DNA of 64,000 nucleotides. Origin: an uncultured Rothia sp. Lineage in GTDB: Bacteria > Actinomycetota > Actinomycetes > Actinomycetales > Micrococcaceae. Position numbers and translations under genes: made by a program. Position 1 is the stretch's first letter; every line of letters begins with the position of its first letter. The stretch spans positions 124,001 to 188,000 of the forward strand of contig CAMIIO010000003.1 of assembly GCA_946221065.1 (NCBI GenBank), written 5' to 3'. The notes beneath the pieces were generated by a model that did no database searches, was not told where the DNA came from, and worked only from the letters and a program-made list of their open reading frames with translations. Below, piece by piece: positions 24,886-33,980 of this stretch.

Positions 24886-26325
24886 ATGACTTCACATGAA
24901 TTTTCTTCACCCGCCCGAAACTCCGCAGATGTGGCAGCATATGCCATGCATCAATTAGGCTACTGGCCAAACGAATGCCTCATGATAGTTACCGCTACCG
25001 ATAAACACTTGGGTCCGGTGCTACGAATAGACCTCCCCGAGCCAGAGGAAGTTCCTGTCCAAGCTCTTTTGGATAACACTCTTTCTTACCTCCCACAGTC
25101 CCTTCCGCGAGCAGAAAAGTTAACCCGTTATTTCCTGCTCTTTAGCGGAACCCATACTCATCAGCGCCAACGACAACTCTCCACGTTAAACTCCGAAGTG
25201 CCAACTACCGAAGAAATAACCTATGACGGCGAGCAAGCTCAACGATATCTTCCATGGCATCATGCGGTCTTGAGAGCCAACCTCTATCAACCGCTTATCT
25301 GCGAAGACATCTTCTATCTGGGAGAAACATCTCGATGGGAAATTGATGTACGTAAAGAAAAAATGGTGTTCTCCGGTTTTCTTAGCGACATTCAAACCTG
25401 TCCCGTATATGTAGATTTTCTCTCTCACGGGTCAGTCATCCATCACACCCTTGAAGAATCCCACGAAGCTAATAAGCCTCAGCCTCATAGCACCCTCAAA
25501 TCACAGCAACAGCATACGTGGAATGAAGAATTTGCTCTCTGGAACAGCCAGTTTCATCAAGCCATCACGGAACCAACTAACGCTTACTGTCTCAACTACC
25601 TCGCCCAAAAAGAAGCAGAAAATGCGCTGTGGGACGCAACCATCAAACACTTGCACGCATCTCAGCGGCAGCGGTTTACGTACCAAGAAAAAAGACATCT
25701 TGCAGCGGTCAAGGCAGATCACTTACGAGAGAAACTTTCACCGCACCTCGCGGCTTATCTGCTGAACACTCTGACATCCCTTACTTCTGCCCAATTTCTC
25801 CTCTTTACCGCAGCCACATCGCTAAAACAATTGCAGTACCTGATGGCTTCCCTGGAAAAAGAGCACGGACAACCAGAAGCTTCTGATTACCCGTTGGTTC
25901 TTCCCGCCGACGTCGGAAAAAGTAAAATCATTGACCGCGTACTGACCAAGCTACGAAATGCCTCTGATTATATTCCGGTGCAATGCACGGCAGAACAACG
26001 AGAGCAAGCCAATACTGAATTTGCCACTACGTTGATGGGGAAATCTTCTGGAGGTCCTCGCTGGGATCGACTTAAAATTCTTGAAGAAATCCTCATGCAC
26101 CTCAAATATCAAGCCTCTGGTCATCAACTAGGAATTATTTTGGCAACGCTGGCGTGGGTGAGCTGGTTTAAAGCAAATACTTCTTATGCTGTCTATTTGC
26201 TCGAACAGGCGCAGCCGTTACTTCAGGAAGAACCTCTGATTTTGCAACTCATCTTAGGAACCAACGAGTTACCGCAGTGGACGCAACACGCTCACGAAAG
26301 ATATACCCCACAAAAATGGACATAA
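24886..26325 (+). CDS. DUF4192 family protein
   Basis: The 479-aa soluble protein belongs to the actinobacterial DUF4192 family, recognised by SSPARNSADVAAYAMHQLGYWP then ECLMIVTATDKHLGPVLRIDLP at the N-terminus. A C-terminal half of helices (about residues 390-460, LGIILATLAWVSWFKANTSYAV) resembles the usual family end. Function unknown. It sits just before the sigma factor gene, a common context. A pair of inverted DnaA boxes lies immediately upstream. No clear Shine-Dalgarno was seen before ATG 24886. Confidence 0.82.
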   Translation: MTSHEFSSPARNSADVAAYAMHQLGYWPNECLMIVTATDKHLGPVLRIDLPEPEEVPVQALLDNTLSYLPQSLPRAEKLTRYFLLFSGTHTHQRQRQLSTLNSEVPTTEEITYDGEQAQRYLPWHHAVLRANLYQPLICEDIFYLGETSRWEIDVRKEKMVFSGFLSDIQTCPVYVDFLSHGSVIHHTLEESHEANKPQPHSTLKSQQQHTWNEEFALWNSQFHQAITEPTNAYCLNYLAQKEAENALWDATIKHLHASQRQRFTYQEKRHLAAVKADHLREKLSPHLAAYLLNTLTSLTSAQFLLFTAATSLKQLQYLMASLEKEHGQPEASDYPLVLPADVGKSKIIDRVLTKLRNASDYIPVQCTAEQREQANTEFATTLMGKSSGGPRWDRLKILEEILMHLKYQASGHQLGIILATLAWVSWFKANTSYAVYLLEQAQPLLQEEPLILQLILGTNELPQWTQHAHERYTPQKWT

Positions 26326-26670
26326 ACCACCCTTGATGTAGCTTAAAAGGCTCTCTTGTCAAGAAATATTCCAATAGAGGTGTGGCGGGGCGGTTGTAAA
26401 GCTGAATCGTGGCAAATAATCTGCCATACTTTATAACTGACCCCGTTCAAAACTGGAATTATTGAAATTGTCAAGACCTCAGGGAATAACTTTCTTCCTC
26501 ATCGCGTTGAAGAAGAAGGCTGAACACCTAGCCAGGAAATAAACGCCGCAGACCACGGCAGTGTTTACCCCGCAATTTACACCAGACTTGACAGGGTCAT
26601 AGGTGTTTTGACCCCTAGCGATGAACACCCACTCATCACTAGAAGGTCCCTCTACAAGGAAAGGTTCTCT
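26326..26670 (+). promoter_or_regulatory. 345-bp leader region of the primary sigma factor gene
   Basis: No gene was found here. A TTGACA at 26588-26593 is a possible -35, but no well-placed -10 follows. A 6-bp inverted repeat, GGGTCA/TGACCC (26594-26599 and 26609-26614), overlaps that stretch and could be an operator. The sigA ribosome site AAGGAAAGG is at about 26657-26664. Confidence 0.4.
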
Positions 26671-28038
26671 GTGTCACCTGCTGCAAATCAGAAGGCATCA
26701 GGAAGCAAAACAGCTTCCAAAACCACAACTGCAACAAAGAAGCCTTCGACCCGCTCCAAGGCAACCACTAAAGCGGCAAAGGCGAATGAGGAAACTGCAG
26801 AAGTAGAAGAAGAAACCACTACCGCAGCTCCTAAAACTACTAAACGCACCACTAAAAAAGCTGCTCCTAAAACTAAAACTTCTACCCGCAAAAAGGCAAC
26901 TAAAGCGGACGAAGATGACGACGATGTAGATGTAGACGATATCGATTTCGACGACAACGACGAAGAACTTGAAGAAGACGTTGAAGACGAAGAGCAAGAT
27001 AACGAAGAAGAAGACGCTAAAAAAGAAGAAAAAAAGCAGACCGAAGAAGTCGCTAAGAAGCGTAACGGCTTTGTTCTGACCACCAACGATGACGACGACG
27101 CCCCCGCGCAGCGTGTTATCGCCCCCGGTGCCACGGCGGATCCCGTCAAAGATTACCTTAAGCAAATCGGTAAGGTTTCTTTGCTGAATGCAGAACAAGA
27201 AGTTGATCTTGCTATGCGTATTGAAGCGGGTCTTTATGCTGAACACAAGCTTAAAGATCATCCCGATATGGATCCTCAGCTTAAAAAAGAACTTCGCTGG
27301 GTTATCCACGATGGACGCCGTGCTAAAAACCACCTGCTTGAAGCCAACCTGCGCTTGGTTGTTTCGCTGGCAAAACGTTACACTGGCCGCGGTATGCTCT
27401 TCCTTGACCTGATCCAGGAAGGTAACCTTGGTTTGATTCGTGCGGTAGAGAAATTTGACTACTCCAAGGGCTTCAAGTTCTCTACATATGCAACCTGGTG
27501 GATTCGTCAGGCTATTACCCGAGCCATGGCAGACCAGGCGCGCACTATTCGTATCCCGGTTCACATGGTGGAAGTCATCAATAAGCTTGCTCGTGTGCAG
27601 CGTCAGATGCTTCAGGATCTTGGTCGCGAACCCACTCCGGAAGAACTCGCTAAAGAGCTCGACATGACCCCTGAGAAGGTCATTGAAGTCCAAAAATACG
27701 GCCGCGAACCTATCTCCTTGCACACCCCACTGGGCGAAGACGGAGACTCTGAATTTGGCGATTTGATTGAGGACTCAGAAGCAGTTGTTCCTGCCGACGC
27801 AGTCTCCTTTACACTGCTTCAAGAACAGCTACATTCTGTTCTAGATACCCTCTCTGAACGTGAGGCCGGCGTGGTTGCCATGCGCTTTGGTATGACGGAT
27901 GGACAGCCCAAGACTCTTGACGAAATCGGTAAGGTCTATGGCGTAACGCGCGAGCGTATCCGTCAGATTGAGTCGAAGACTATGTCCAAACTTCGTCATC
28001 CCTCGCGCTCACAGGTGCTACGGGATTACCTGGACTAA
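26671..28038 (+). CDS. sigA: Primary RNA polymerase sigma factor (SigA/HrdB type)
   Basis: The principal housekeeping sigma factor, directing RNA polymerase to -10/-35 promoters. The N-terminal ~155 aa are disordered: a Lys/Thr/Ala-rich basic stretch (about 1-75), then an Asp/Glu run (about 78-120). Conserved regions follow: 1.2 (DPVKDYLKQIGKVSLL), 2 (NLRLVVSLAKRYTGRGM, YATWWIRQAITRAMADQ), 3 (RIPVHMVEVINKL) and 4.2 helix-turn-helix (VYGVTRERIRQIESKTM). GTG 26671 (455 aa) has AAGGAAAGG upstream; an in-frame ATG at 26608 lacks one. A strong terminator follows. Confidence 0.95.
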   Translation: MSPAANQKASGSKTASKTTTATKKPSTRSKATTKAAKANEETAEVEEETTTAAPKTTKRTTKKAAPKTKTSTRKKATKADEDDDDVDVDDIDFDDNDEELEEDVEDEEQDNEEEDAKKEEKKQTEEVAKKRNGFVLTTNDDDDAPAQRVIAPGATADPVKDYLKQIGKVSLLNAEQEVDLAMRIEAGLYAEHKLKDHPDMDPQLKKELRWVIHDGRRAKNHLLEANLRLVVSLAKRYTGRGMLFLDLIQEGNLGLIRAVEKFDYSKGFKFSTYATWWIRQAITRAMADQARTIRIPVHMVEVINKLARVQRQMLQDLGREPTPEELAKELDMTPEKVIEVQKYGREPISLHTPLGEDGDSEFGDLIEDSEAVVPADAVSFTLLQEQLHSVLDTLSEREAGVVAMRFGMTDGQPKTLDEIGKVYGVTRERIRQIESKTMSKLRHPSRSQVLRDYLD

Positions 28039-28059
28039 GCCGATAGCCTAGAGGACGAG

Positions 28060-28110
28060 AAAAGACCATGGGGCAAGAAGAACATAGCTTCTTGCCCCGT
28101 GGTCTTTTTT
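28060..28110 (+). terminator. Terminator after sigA
   Basis: A 21-bp stem (28060-28080 and 28088-28108, one G-T wobble) with a 7-nt loop runs directly into a T6 stretch, 22 nt past the sigA stop codon. Confidence 0.95.
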
Positions 28111-28149
28111 CTAGTCTGGATAGTTAAGTTGATCGTGTCCATAAAATCA

Positions 28150-28178
28150 GGGGGAACACTTGATTAAGTGCTTCCCCC
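28150..28178 (-). terminator. Terminator of the small DUF7455 gene
   Basis: A 12-bp stem with one bulged base (arms 28150-28161 and 28166-28178) is followed on the minus strand by TGATTTTAT, 22 nt past the stop codon of the minus-strand gene. Confidence 0.75.
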
Positions 28179-28200
28179 TCCCCAACAATGTGTCAGTAAT

Positions 28201-28395
28201 CTAGCTCAAAGTGCTGGTCTGATCGTACCAATCCCGGGCAATCGGCTGTAACTCATCACGGTTCTCTCGGGCGTGATGGCCACAGAATAGTAGGTCGTTG
28301 CCGGAGCTCAAAGTAACTCGTACATAGGCTTGCGCACCGCAAGCATCGCATCGATCCGCTACGGTTAATTCTTGCTGTTCCACAGTGGTATTCAT
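28201..28395 (-). CDS. DUF7455 small zinc-ribbon-like protein, 64 aa
   Basis: The 64-aa protein has a CDACG motif and a later FCGHHAREN, giving two Cys and two His in zinc-finger-like spacing. Short proteins of this DUF7455 type stand convergent with the primary sigma gene in many actinobacteria. Function unknown. I chose ATG 28395, which has GGAGG 6 nt upstream. The open frame extends to 28521, but those 42 extra residues have no family likeness. Confidence 0.8.
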   Translation of the reverse strand: MNTTVEQQELTVADRCDACGAQAYVRVTLSSGNDLLFCGHHARENRDELQPIARDWYDQTSTLS

Positions 28396-28609
28396 TGCCA
28401 ACCTCCAAAATAAAACTTTTCCCTTGCCCTCAATATAACCATGAGCACTTGGCAAAAGCTTCCCCGTTTCGCTGTGAGGAAAGCTCTTCTGGCTGAGGCT
28501 CCCTAAACTGCCTAGAATCACTATTGATTGCCTATTAACAACCCATGCAGGTTATTCCCGAAAAGCATAAAATAGAGAAGCACCGAACAATAACAAAAGG
28601 GGAGTATCC

Positions 28610-30715
28610 TTGGCAGCTTCGAATTACACCGCCCGTAACCTCTCGGTACTTGAAGGTCTTGAGGCGGTACGCAAGCGCCCAGGAATGTATATTGGCTCCA
28701 CCGATTCTCGAGGGCTCATGCACTGCCTCTGGGAAATTATTGATAACTCGGTTGATGAAGCCCTTGCTGGCTACGGTCAATCTATTGAGATTATTTTGCA
28801 TAAAGATGGCTCTGTCGAGGTTCGCGACGACGGTCGTGGGGTGCCTACCGATATTGAGCCACGAACCGGCCTCACCGGCGTCGAGGTGGTGTACACAAAA
28901 CTTCACGCTGGCGGTAAATTCGGTGGTGGTTCGTACGCTGCTTCGGGCGGTTTGCACGGTGTGGGTGCGTCAGTGGTTAATGCTCTGTCCAGTCGACTTG
29001 ATGTTCAGGTTGATCGCGGCGGTAAAACCTACCAGATGAGCTTCAAACACGGTATTCCCGGACAATTTGAGGACGGGCGTACCCCTAAACCGGATGCACC
29101 TTTTCACGAATCCACCAAAGAAAATGATGCCCTGGTGATTGTGGGGAAAGCTAAGCGAGGAGTAACAGGAACTCGTGTGCGTTATTGGGCTGACCCACAG
29201 ATTTTTACTCCCGACGCTAAATTTAGCTATGAGAACCTTGCTCAGCGGGCACGCCAAACTTCTTTTCTTATTCCCGGACTACGCATCGCTATTCGTGATG
29301 AGCGTCGTCTGCCCGGCACGGCAGGAGAACACGATACTCATGAAGAGATTTTTCAGCATGATGGCGGTATCTCTGAGTTTGTAGAGTATCTGGCTCATGA
29401 CGCTTCGGTTACTGATATCTGGAGATTTCAGGGGCGAGAAACCTTTACAGAAACTGTTCCAGTATTAGATGAGAAAGGGCGCTCTCAGCTTACCGAGGTG
29501 GAGCGTGAATGCGAGGTTGATATTGCGCTACGGTGGGGGATTGGCTATGAGACTACCGTGCGTTCCTTCGTCAATATTATTGCCACTCCTAAAGGTGGTA
29601 CTCACCTGGCAGGGTTCGAGCAGGGCATTCTTAAGACTTTTCGTAAGCACTTAGCTGATAATGCTCGCAAGTTTAAGGTGGGTGCTAATGAAAAGATTGA
29701 GAAGGATGATGCTTTAGCTGGACTGACTGCCGTGCTTACGGTGCGTTTGGCGGAGCCGCAATTTGAGGGTCAGACGAAGGAAATTTTAGGCACTGCGGCT
29801 GTGCGGCAGATTGTTTCTAAGATTGTTTCGCGTGAGCTTGCCGCTAAATTGAAAGCTACTTCTCGCGCGGATAAGCAGCAGGCTACTTCTTTGAGTGAGA
29901 AGGTTGTTGCGGAGATGAAGTCGCGTATTTCTGCGCGGGTTCATAAGGAGACTCAGCGCCGTAAAAATGCTCTAGAGACTTCTTCGATGCCGGCAAAATT
30001 GGTGGATTGCCGTTCGGATAATGTGGAGCATTCCGAGTTATTTATTGTGGAGGGAGATTCGGCGTTGGGCACTGCCCGTTTAGCGCGGTCTTCGGCGTAC
30101 CAAGCACTCCTGCCGATTCGCGGCAAGATTTTGAATGTGCAGAAAGCATCGCTGACGGATATGTTGGCTAATACCGAGTGCGCGGCGATTATTCAGGTGA
30201 TTGGAGCTGGTTCGGGCCGTACCTTTGATCTTTCGGGAGTGCGCTACGGAAAGATTATTATGATGACGGATGCGGACGTGGACGGTGCGCATATTCGAAC
30301 TTTGTTGCTGACGCTGTTTTATCGGTATATGCGCCCACTAGTTGAAGCTGGTCAGGTGTATGCTGCGGTTCCACCGCTTCACCGGGTTGAAGTAGTACAC
30401 CGCGGTAAACCTCATGAAATGGTCTATACCTATTCGGAACAGGAGCTTTCACAGCTCTTGAACAAGTTAGAAGCTGAGGGTAAGCATTATAAGGAACCTA
30501 TCCAGCGGTATAAGGGTTTGGGTGAGATGGATGCTGATCAGCTTGCTGAAACGACGATGGATCCCCGGCATCGTCTATTGCGGCGGATAAGGGTTGAGGA
30601 TGCCGAGGCTGCCGAGCGAGCTTTTTCTTTGCTGATGGGGTCTGAAGTAGCGCCGCGTAAAGAGTTTATTATTAATGGTGCTCATCAGGTAGATGAAGCC
30701 CAGATTGATATGTAA
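28610..30715 (+). CDS. parE: DNA topoisomerase IV subunit B
   Basis: This is the ATPase subunit of a type IIA topoisomerase that decatenates or relaxes DNA. GHKL ATPase motifs are visible: EIIDNSVDEALAGYG, EVRDDGRGVPTD and GGLHGVGASVVNALS. The TOPRIM domain shows ELFIVEGDSALG and MMTDADVDGAHIRTLLL, and GLGEMDADQLAETTMDP closes the protein. At 701 aa it pairs with parC at 38890-41493 on the opposite strand. Placement away from an oriC-linked gyrB/gyrA pair supports topoisomerase IV, but gyrase itself is not in the window. TTG 28610 has GGGGAG 5 nt upstream. Confidence 0.9.
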   Translation: MAASNYTARNLSVLEGLEAVRKRPGMYIGSTDSRGLMHCLWEIIDNSVDEALAGYGQSIEIILHKDGSVEVRDDGRGVPTDIEPRTGLTGVEVVYTKLHAGGKFGGGSYAASGGLHGVGASVVNALSSRLDVQVDRGGKTYQMSFKHGIPGQFEDGRTPKPDAPFHESTKENDALVIVGKAKRGVTGTRVRYWADPQIFTPDAKFSYENLAQRARQTSFLIPGLRIAIRDERRLPGTAGEHDTHEEIFQHDGGISEFVEYLAHDASVTDIWRFQGRETFTETVPVLDEKGRSQLTEVERECEVDIALRWGIGYETTVRSFVNIIATPKGGTHLAGFEQGILKTFRKHLADNARKFKVGANEKIEKDDALAGLTAVLTVRLAEPQFEGQTKEILGTAAVRQIVSKIVSRELAAKLKATSRADKQQATSLSEKVVAEMKSRISARVHKETQRRKNALETSSMPAKLVDCRSDNVEHSELFIVEGDSALGTARLARSSAYQALLPIRGKILNVQKASLTDMLANTECAAIIQVIGAGSGRTFDLSGVRYGKIIMMTDADVDGAHIRTLLLTLFYRYMRPLVEAGQVYAAVPPLHRVEVVHRGKPHEMVYTYSEQELSQLLNKLEAEGKHYKEPIQRYKGLGEMDADQLAETTMDPRHRLLRRIRVEDAEAAERAFSLLMGSEVAPRKEFIINGAHQVDEAQIDM

Positions 30716-30756
30716 CAGTGGGTTACCCCGTATCATTGGAATGTGAACTGAAACAC

Positions 30757-30762
30757 TATACT
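30757..30762 (+). promoter_or_regulatory. Putative -10 element of mdh (leaderless)
   Basis: TATACT ends 7 nt before the mdh ATG at 30770; no Shine-Dalgarno is present. Confidence 0.55.
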
Positions 30763-30769
30763 AGAGATT

Positions 30770-31802
30770 ATGACAGAAAATAATTCCTTCATGCCCGTTA
30801 CAGTTACCGTTACCGGTGCTGCTGGAGGCATTGCCTATGCGTCTCTTTTTAGAATTGCTGCTGGAGAAATGCTGGGTTCACAGGTTCCCGTCCGCTTAAA
30901 GCTTCTGGAAGTCCCTTCGGCTCTTCGGAGCGCCGAAGGCGTTGCTATGGAGCTCACCGACTGCGCTTTCGATACGGTAGAAAGTATTGAAGTTTTCGAT
31001 GACCCCGATGAGGCATTTAAGGATTCCAATGTTGCCCTGCTAATTGGTGCAAAGCCGCGCGGTAGGGGAATGAACCGCAGTGATTTGATTACCGAGAATG
31101 CCCATATTTTTGCGGAGCAAGGTCGGGCTATTGGTACGGTGTCTGCCGATGATGTGCGTGTGGTGGTAGTGGGAAATCCAGCTAATACGAACGCCTTAAT
31201 TTGTGCTTCCCATGCTCCCGATGTGCCCGTGCAACGTTTTACCGCTTTAACCCGTTTGGATCATAACCGTGCAGTGGCTCAACTGGCGCTTGCTGCTGAG
31301 ACGAAACCGCGTAATATTTCCGGGGGTATCCATCTGGGGCAATCATTCTGATACACAGTACCCCAATGTGGTGGATGCTCAGGTCAATGGTGAGCGAGCC
31401 TTGGACGTTTTGGCCCGTGGTGGAAAAGATGAGCAGTGGGTGCAACAGCATCTGATTCCCAAGGTGGCGCAACGAGGCGGCGAAATTATTGAAGTACGCG
31501 GTGGGTCATCGGTGGGATCTGCCTCTGTGGCTGCTTTGGAGCACGTGAACCGTTGGCTATCTGAATGGCGTAGTAGCACTTCTATGGCGGTTCCTACCGA
31601 TGGTTCGTATGGAATTGAGCCGGGACTTATTTGCTCCTTTCCCGTACATGCTGGGCGTGGCGTTTTTAGTATTGATCGAGCGCATCAGTTGTCCCCATTG
31701 GGTCAAGAGCGTTTTGCGACTTCCGTGGCGGAGCTTAAGCGGGAGCGCGAGCAGGTGGAGTCTTTAGGGCTGGTAGGGCAGCGAGATTGGAATTATTCGT
31801 AA
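30770..31802 (+). pseudogene. mdh: Malate dehydrogenase, frameshifted
   Basis: Malate dehydrogenase converts malate to oxaloacetate with NAD in the TCA cycle. The 5' part (30770-31351) encodes VTVTGAAGGIAYASLFRIAAG, GAKPRGRGMNRSDLI, VGNPANTNALI and the catalytic TRLDHNRA. The reading frame then shifts at a run of five G (31322-31326). Dropping one G restores SGVSIWGNHSDTQYPNV, with the catalytic His, and continues to 31802, about 343 codons in total. This is either a real frameshift or a homopolymer sequencing error. The third Gly of the nucleotide loop is Ala here (GAAGGIA), a further sign of drift. Expression signals look intact. It lies between parE and cydA. Confidence 0.85.
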
Positions 31803-31891
31803 AATTTCTGGTGAGCTCCGGGTAGTTATGACGAGCATGTGATAGCTGTTGCCAAGAGGTGCGGTTCGTTTGTTGAACTGAGTAAATATGG

Positions 31892-31928
31892 TGCTCTGAA
31901 TCATCCATGATGGTTCAGAGCATCTTTT
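31892..31928 (+). terminator. Terminator after mdh
   Basis: A 14-bp stem (31892-31905 and 31909-31922, one G-T wobble) with a 3-nt loop is followed by CTTTTT, 90 nt past the mdh stop codon. Confidence 0.85.
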
Positions 31929-32005
31929 TAATGTGTAGGGTGAGACAATCTTGAATGTTGGCTCGGTGAAAAACCTCTGTGAATATTAGTTATGGACGAC
32001 ACGAA

Positions 32006-32025
32006 TTTATGATAATTATCATAAA
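32006..32025. promoter_or_regulatory. 20-bp AT-rich palindrome upstream of cydA
   Basis: TTTATGATAATTATCATAAA is its own reverse complement over 20 bp. The core TGATAATTATCA resembles Fur/PerR/Zur-family operators built on TGATAAT half-sites. It lies about 370 bp before the cydA start and about 80 bp after the mdh terminator. The regulator is unknown. Confidence 0.5.
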
Positions 32026-32394
32026 ATTTCCCTGCTCTTGTATTCCAATATGACTTAGAGAATGCGGTGTTTGGGTGGTATGTCTCTGCGAAATGAATCT
32101 TTAGATGTTCTCTCCTTCGTCTGTTCGAAAGGTTGATAACCCCAGGTGGGTGCGGGATTATGTGGGTGCATATGTGGTCTGACCATTCAATGAAGTATGA
32201 AAAATTTTAACCAAAAAACCGTATTTTCTCCCCAGGGAACTGTTTGATTGTCAAGTTATGACGTGCAGACCTTCTGCTGTGCCATCGGGGGCTCTTTAAA
32301 AAAAATTACTCCGGACTAAAATGTGAACAATTGCTGTGTTTGTAGACAACTAGTGTCCAAAAAAAGACACCGGACCTAACCCCAGAGGAATACC

Positions 32395-33963
32395 GTGGAT
32401 CCGTTACTCGTAGCTCGGTGGCAGTTTGGCATCACCACCGTTTATCACTTTTTTATGGTGCCACTGACCTTAGGACTTGGGCCTCTCGTTGCCTATTTCC
32501 ACTGGCGTTACGCTCTAACCGGAGAAGAACGCTACAAACGACTCACTAAGTTCTGGGGAAAGCTCTTCCTCATTAACTTTGCTATGGGCGTAGCCACCGG
32601 TCTTGTGCAAGAATTCCAGTTTGGCATGGCCTGGAGTGAATACTCTCGCTTTGTGGGCGATGTTTTTGGCGCTCCACTTGCTCTCGAAGGCCTCTTCGCT
32701 TTCTTCTTCGAATCAACTTTTATGGGTCTATGGATCTTTGGCTGGGGAAAACTCGGCAAAAAACTCCATGCCTGGACCATTACTATTGCGGTGGCAGGCT
32801 CATGGATGTCGGCCTACTTTATTTTGGTAGCTAACTCATGGATGCAACATCCGGTGGGCGTAGAAATTATTAATGGCCGTCCGGTTATGACCGATGTGTG
32901 GGCAGTGCTGACGAACATTACCACTTTGATTACCTTCCCTCACGTAATTGCCGGCGGTTTGCTCGTTGGTGGAGCTTTCCTCGTGGCTATTGGCTGGTGG
33001 CAGCTCTGGCGCCGTCAACAGCTAGGTATCGATACCGTAGTAGATGGCAAAGTTGTTGTGGGTGAGCGTGAAGAAGGTGTGCGTGACCGTGAAGATTTTT
33101 ACGTCTGGCGTCAGTCACTTCGTTTTGGAGCCATCATCGCTCTTGTGGGGTTCATGGGAACAGCTCTCTCCGGGCACGCTCAGGCGCAGCTGATGATTCA
33201 GCAGCAGCCAATGAAAATGGCCGCTGCGGAAGCTGCCTGTGAAGATGGCACTGCATTCTCTCTCTTCTCCTACAGCACTGCTCCTTCCACGCAGGAATGC
33301 CAAAATATGCATACTGCCTTAGAGATTCCCGGGTTGCTGTCTTTCCTGGCTTATGAAAACTTTAGTGAGCCGGTTCCCGGCGTCGAAACCTTATTGCAGC
33401 AGTATAAGGACGAACTTGGTACGCATTACCCTAACCAGCCTGAAGTGTACGGTCAGTACGCCGGCCAAGAAATTGACTACACTCCGCTCTTTGAGGTTAC
33501 CTATTACGGTTTCCGCGGTATGTTTACCTTTGGCGGTTTGAGCGCTCTAGTAGCGGTATATGCGCTGTGGGTTACCCGTAAGAATGGTACAGGTACAGTT
33601 CCCCAATCCAAGCTGGCAAAAAACTTTCAGCTTGTTGCCATCTGGTTCCCATTCATCGGGAATTCCGCGGGCTGGATTTTTACTGAAATGGGACGCCAAC
33701 CTTTTGTGGTGGCACCTAATTTTGCCGGGGATAGCTCGATTATGCTCTTTACCGCAGCAGGTGTTTCCCCTGAAATTTCAGCGGGGACATATCTTTTCTC
33801 GCTGATTACCCTAGGGTTGCTCTATGGCGTGCTAGCGGTAGTAGAGATTTACCTTCTCACTAAATTCGTTCGAACCGGCGTCGTCGCTGCTATGCCTGAG
33901 CTGGCAGAAAAAGAAGATGATGAAGCCGATCAAAAACGCGACGTGCTTGAGTTTGCATACTAG
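32395..33963 (+). CDS. cydA: Cytochrome bd oxidase subunit I
   Basis: The haem-bearing subunit of the high-affinity quinol oxidase that reduces oxygen to water in the membrane, important at low oxygen. The N-terminus shows RWQFGITTVYHFFMVPLTLG with the haem His. About nine transmembrane helices follow, and the conserved TEMGRQPFVV (GRQP motif) is at about residues 427-436. The 522-aa length and brief Q-loop suggest a short-Q-loop (CydA) enzyme. GTG 32395 has AGAGGA 7 nt upstream. cydB follows after 17 nt, then cydDC, so the whole cytochrome bd biogenesis set is together. Confidence 0.96.
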   Translation: MDPLLVARWQFGITTVYHFFMVPLTLGLGPLVAYFHWRYALTGEERYKRLTKFWGKLFLINFAMGVATGLVQEFQFGMAWSEYSRFVGDVFGAPLALEGLFAFFFESTFMGLWIFGWGKLGKKLHAWTITIAVAGSWMSAYFILVANSWMQHPVGVEIINGRPVMTDVWAVLTNITTLITFPHVIAGGLLVGGAFLVAIGWWQLWRRQQLGIDTVVDGKVVVGEREEGVRDREDFYVWRQSLRFGAIIALVGFMGTALSGHAQAQLMIQQQPMKMAAAEAACEDGTAFSLFSYSTAPSTQECQNMHTALEIPGLLSFLAYENFSEPVPGVETLLQQYKDELGTHYPNQPEVYGQYAGQEIDYTPLFEVTYYGFRGMFTFGGLSALVAVYALWVTRKNGTGTVPQSKLAKNFQLVAIWFPFIGNSAGWIFTEMGRQPFVVAPNFAGDSSIMLFTAAGVSPEISAGTYLFSLITLGLLYGVLAVVEIYLLTKFVRTGVVAAMPELAEKEDDEADQKRDVLEFAY

Positions 33964-33980
33964 GGGAGCGCACACCAGCT

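Larger units (their letters stand above)
31803..32394 (+). promoter_or_regulatory. 592-bp region between mdh and cydA
   Basis: No gene was found. It holds the mdh terminator (31892-31928), a 20-bp AT-rich palindrome (32006-32025) and the cydA ribosome site AGAGGA. The remaining sequence shows no hairpin or small ORF that I can support. A long untranslated leader for the cytochrome bd operon is possible. Confidence 0.5.

Noticed and set aside
26588..26622. Standard sigma-70-type promoter of sigA
   Set aside because: TTGACA is present, but no -10 hexamer lies at 16-18 bp from it.
32322..32338. Rex-like redox box upstream of cydA
   Set aside because: TGTGAAC matches one half, but the other half reads GCTGTG and does not complete the palindrome.
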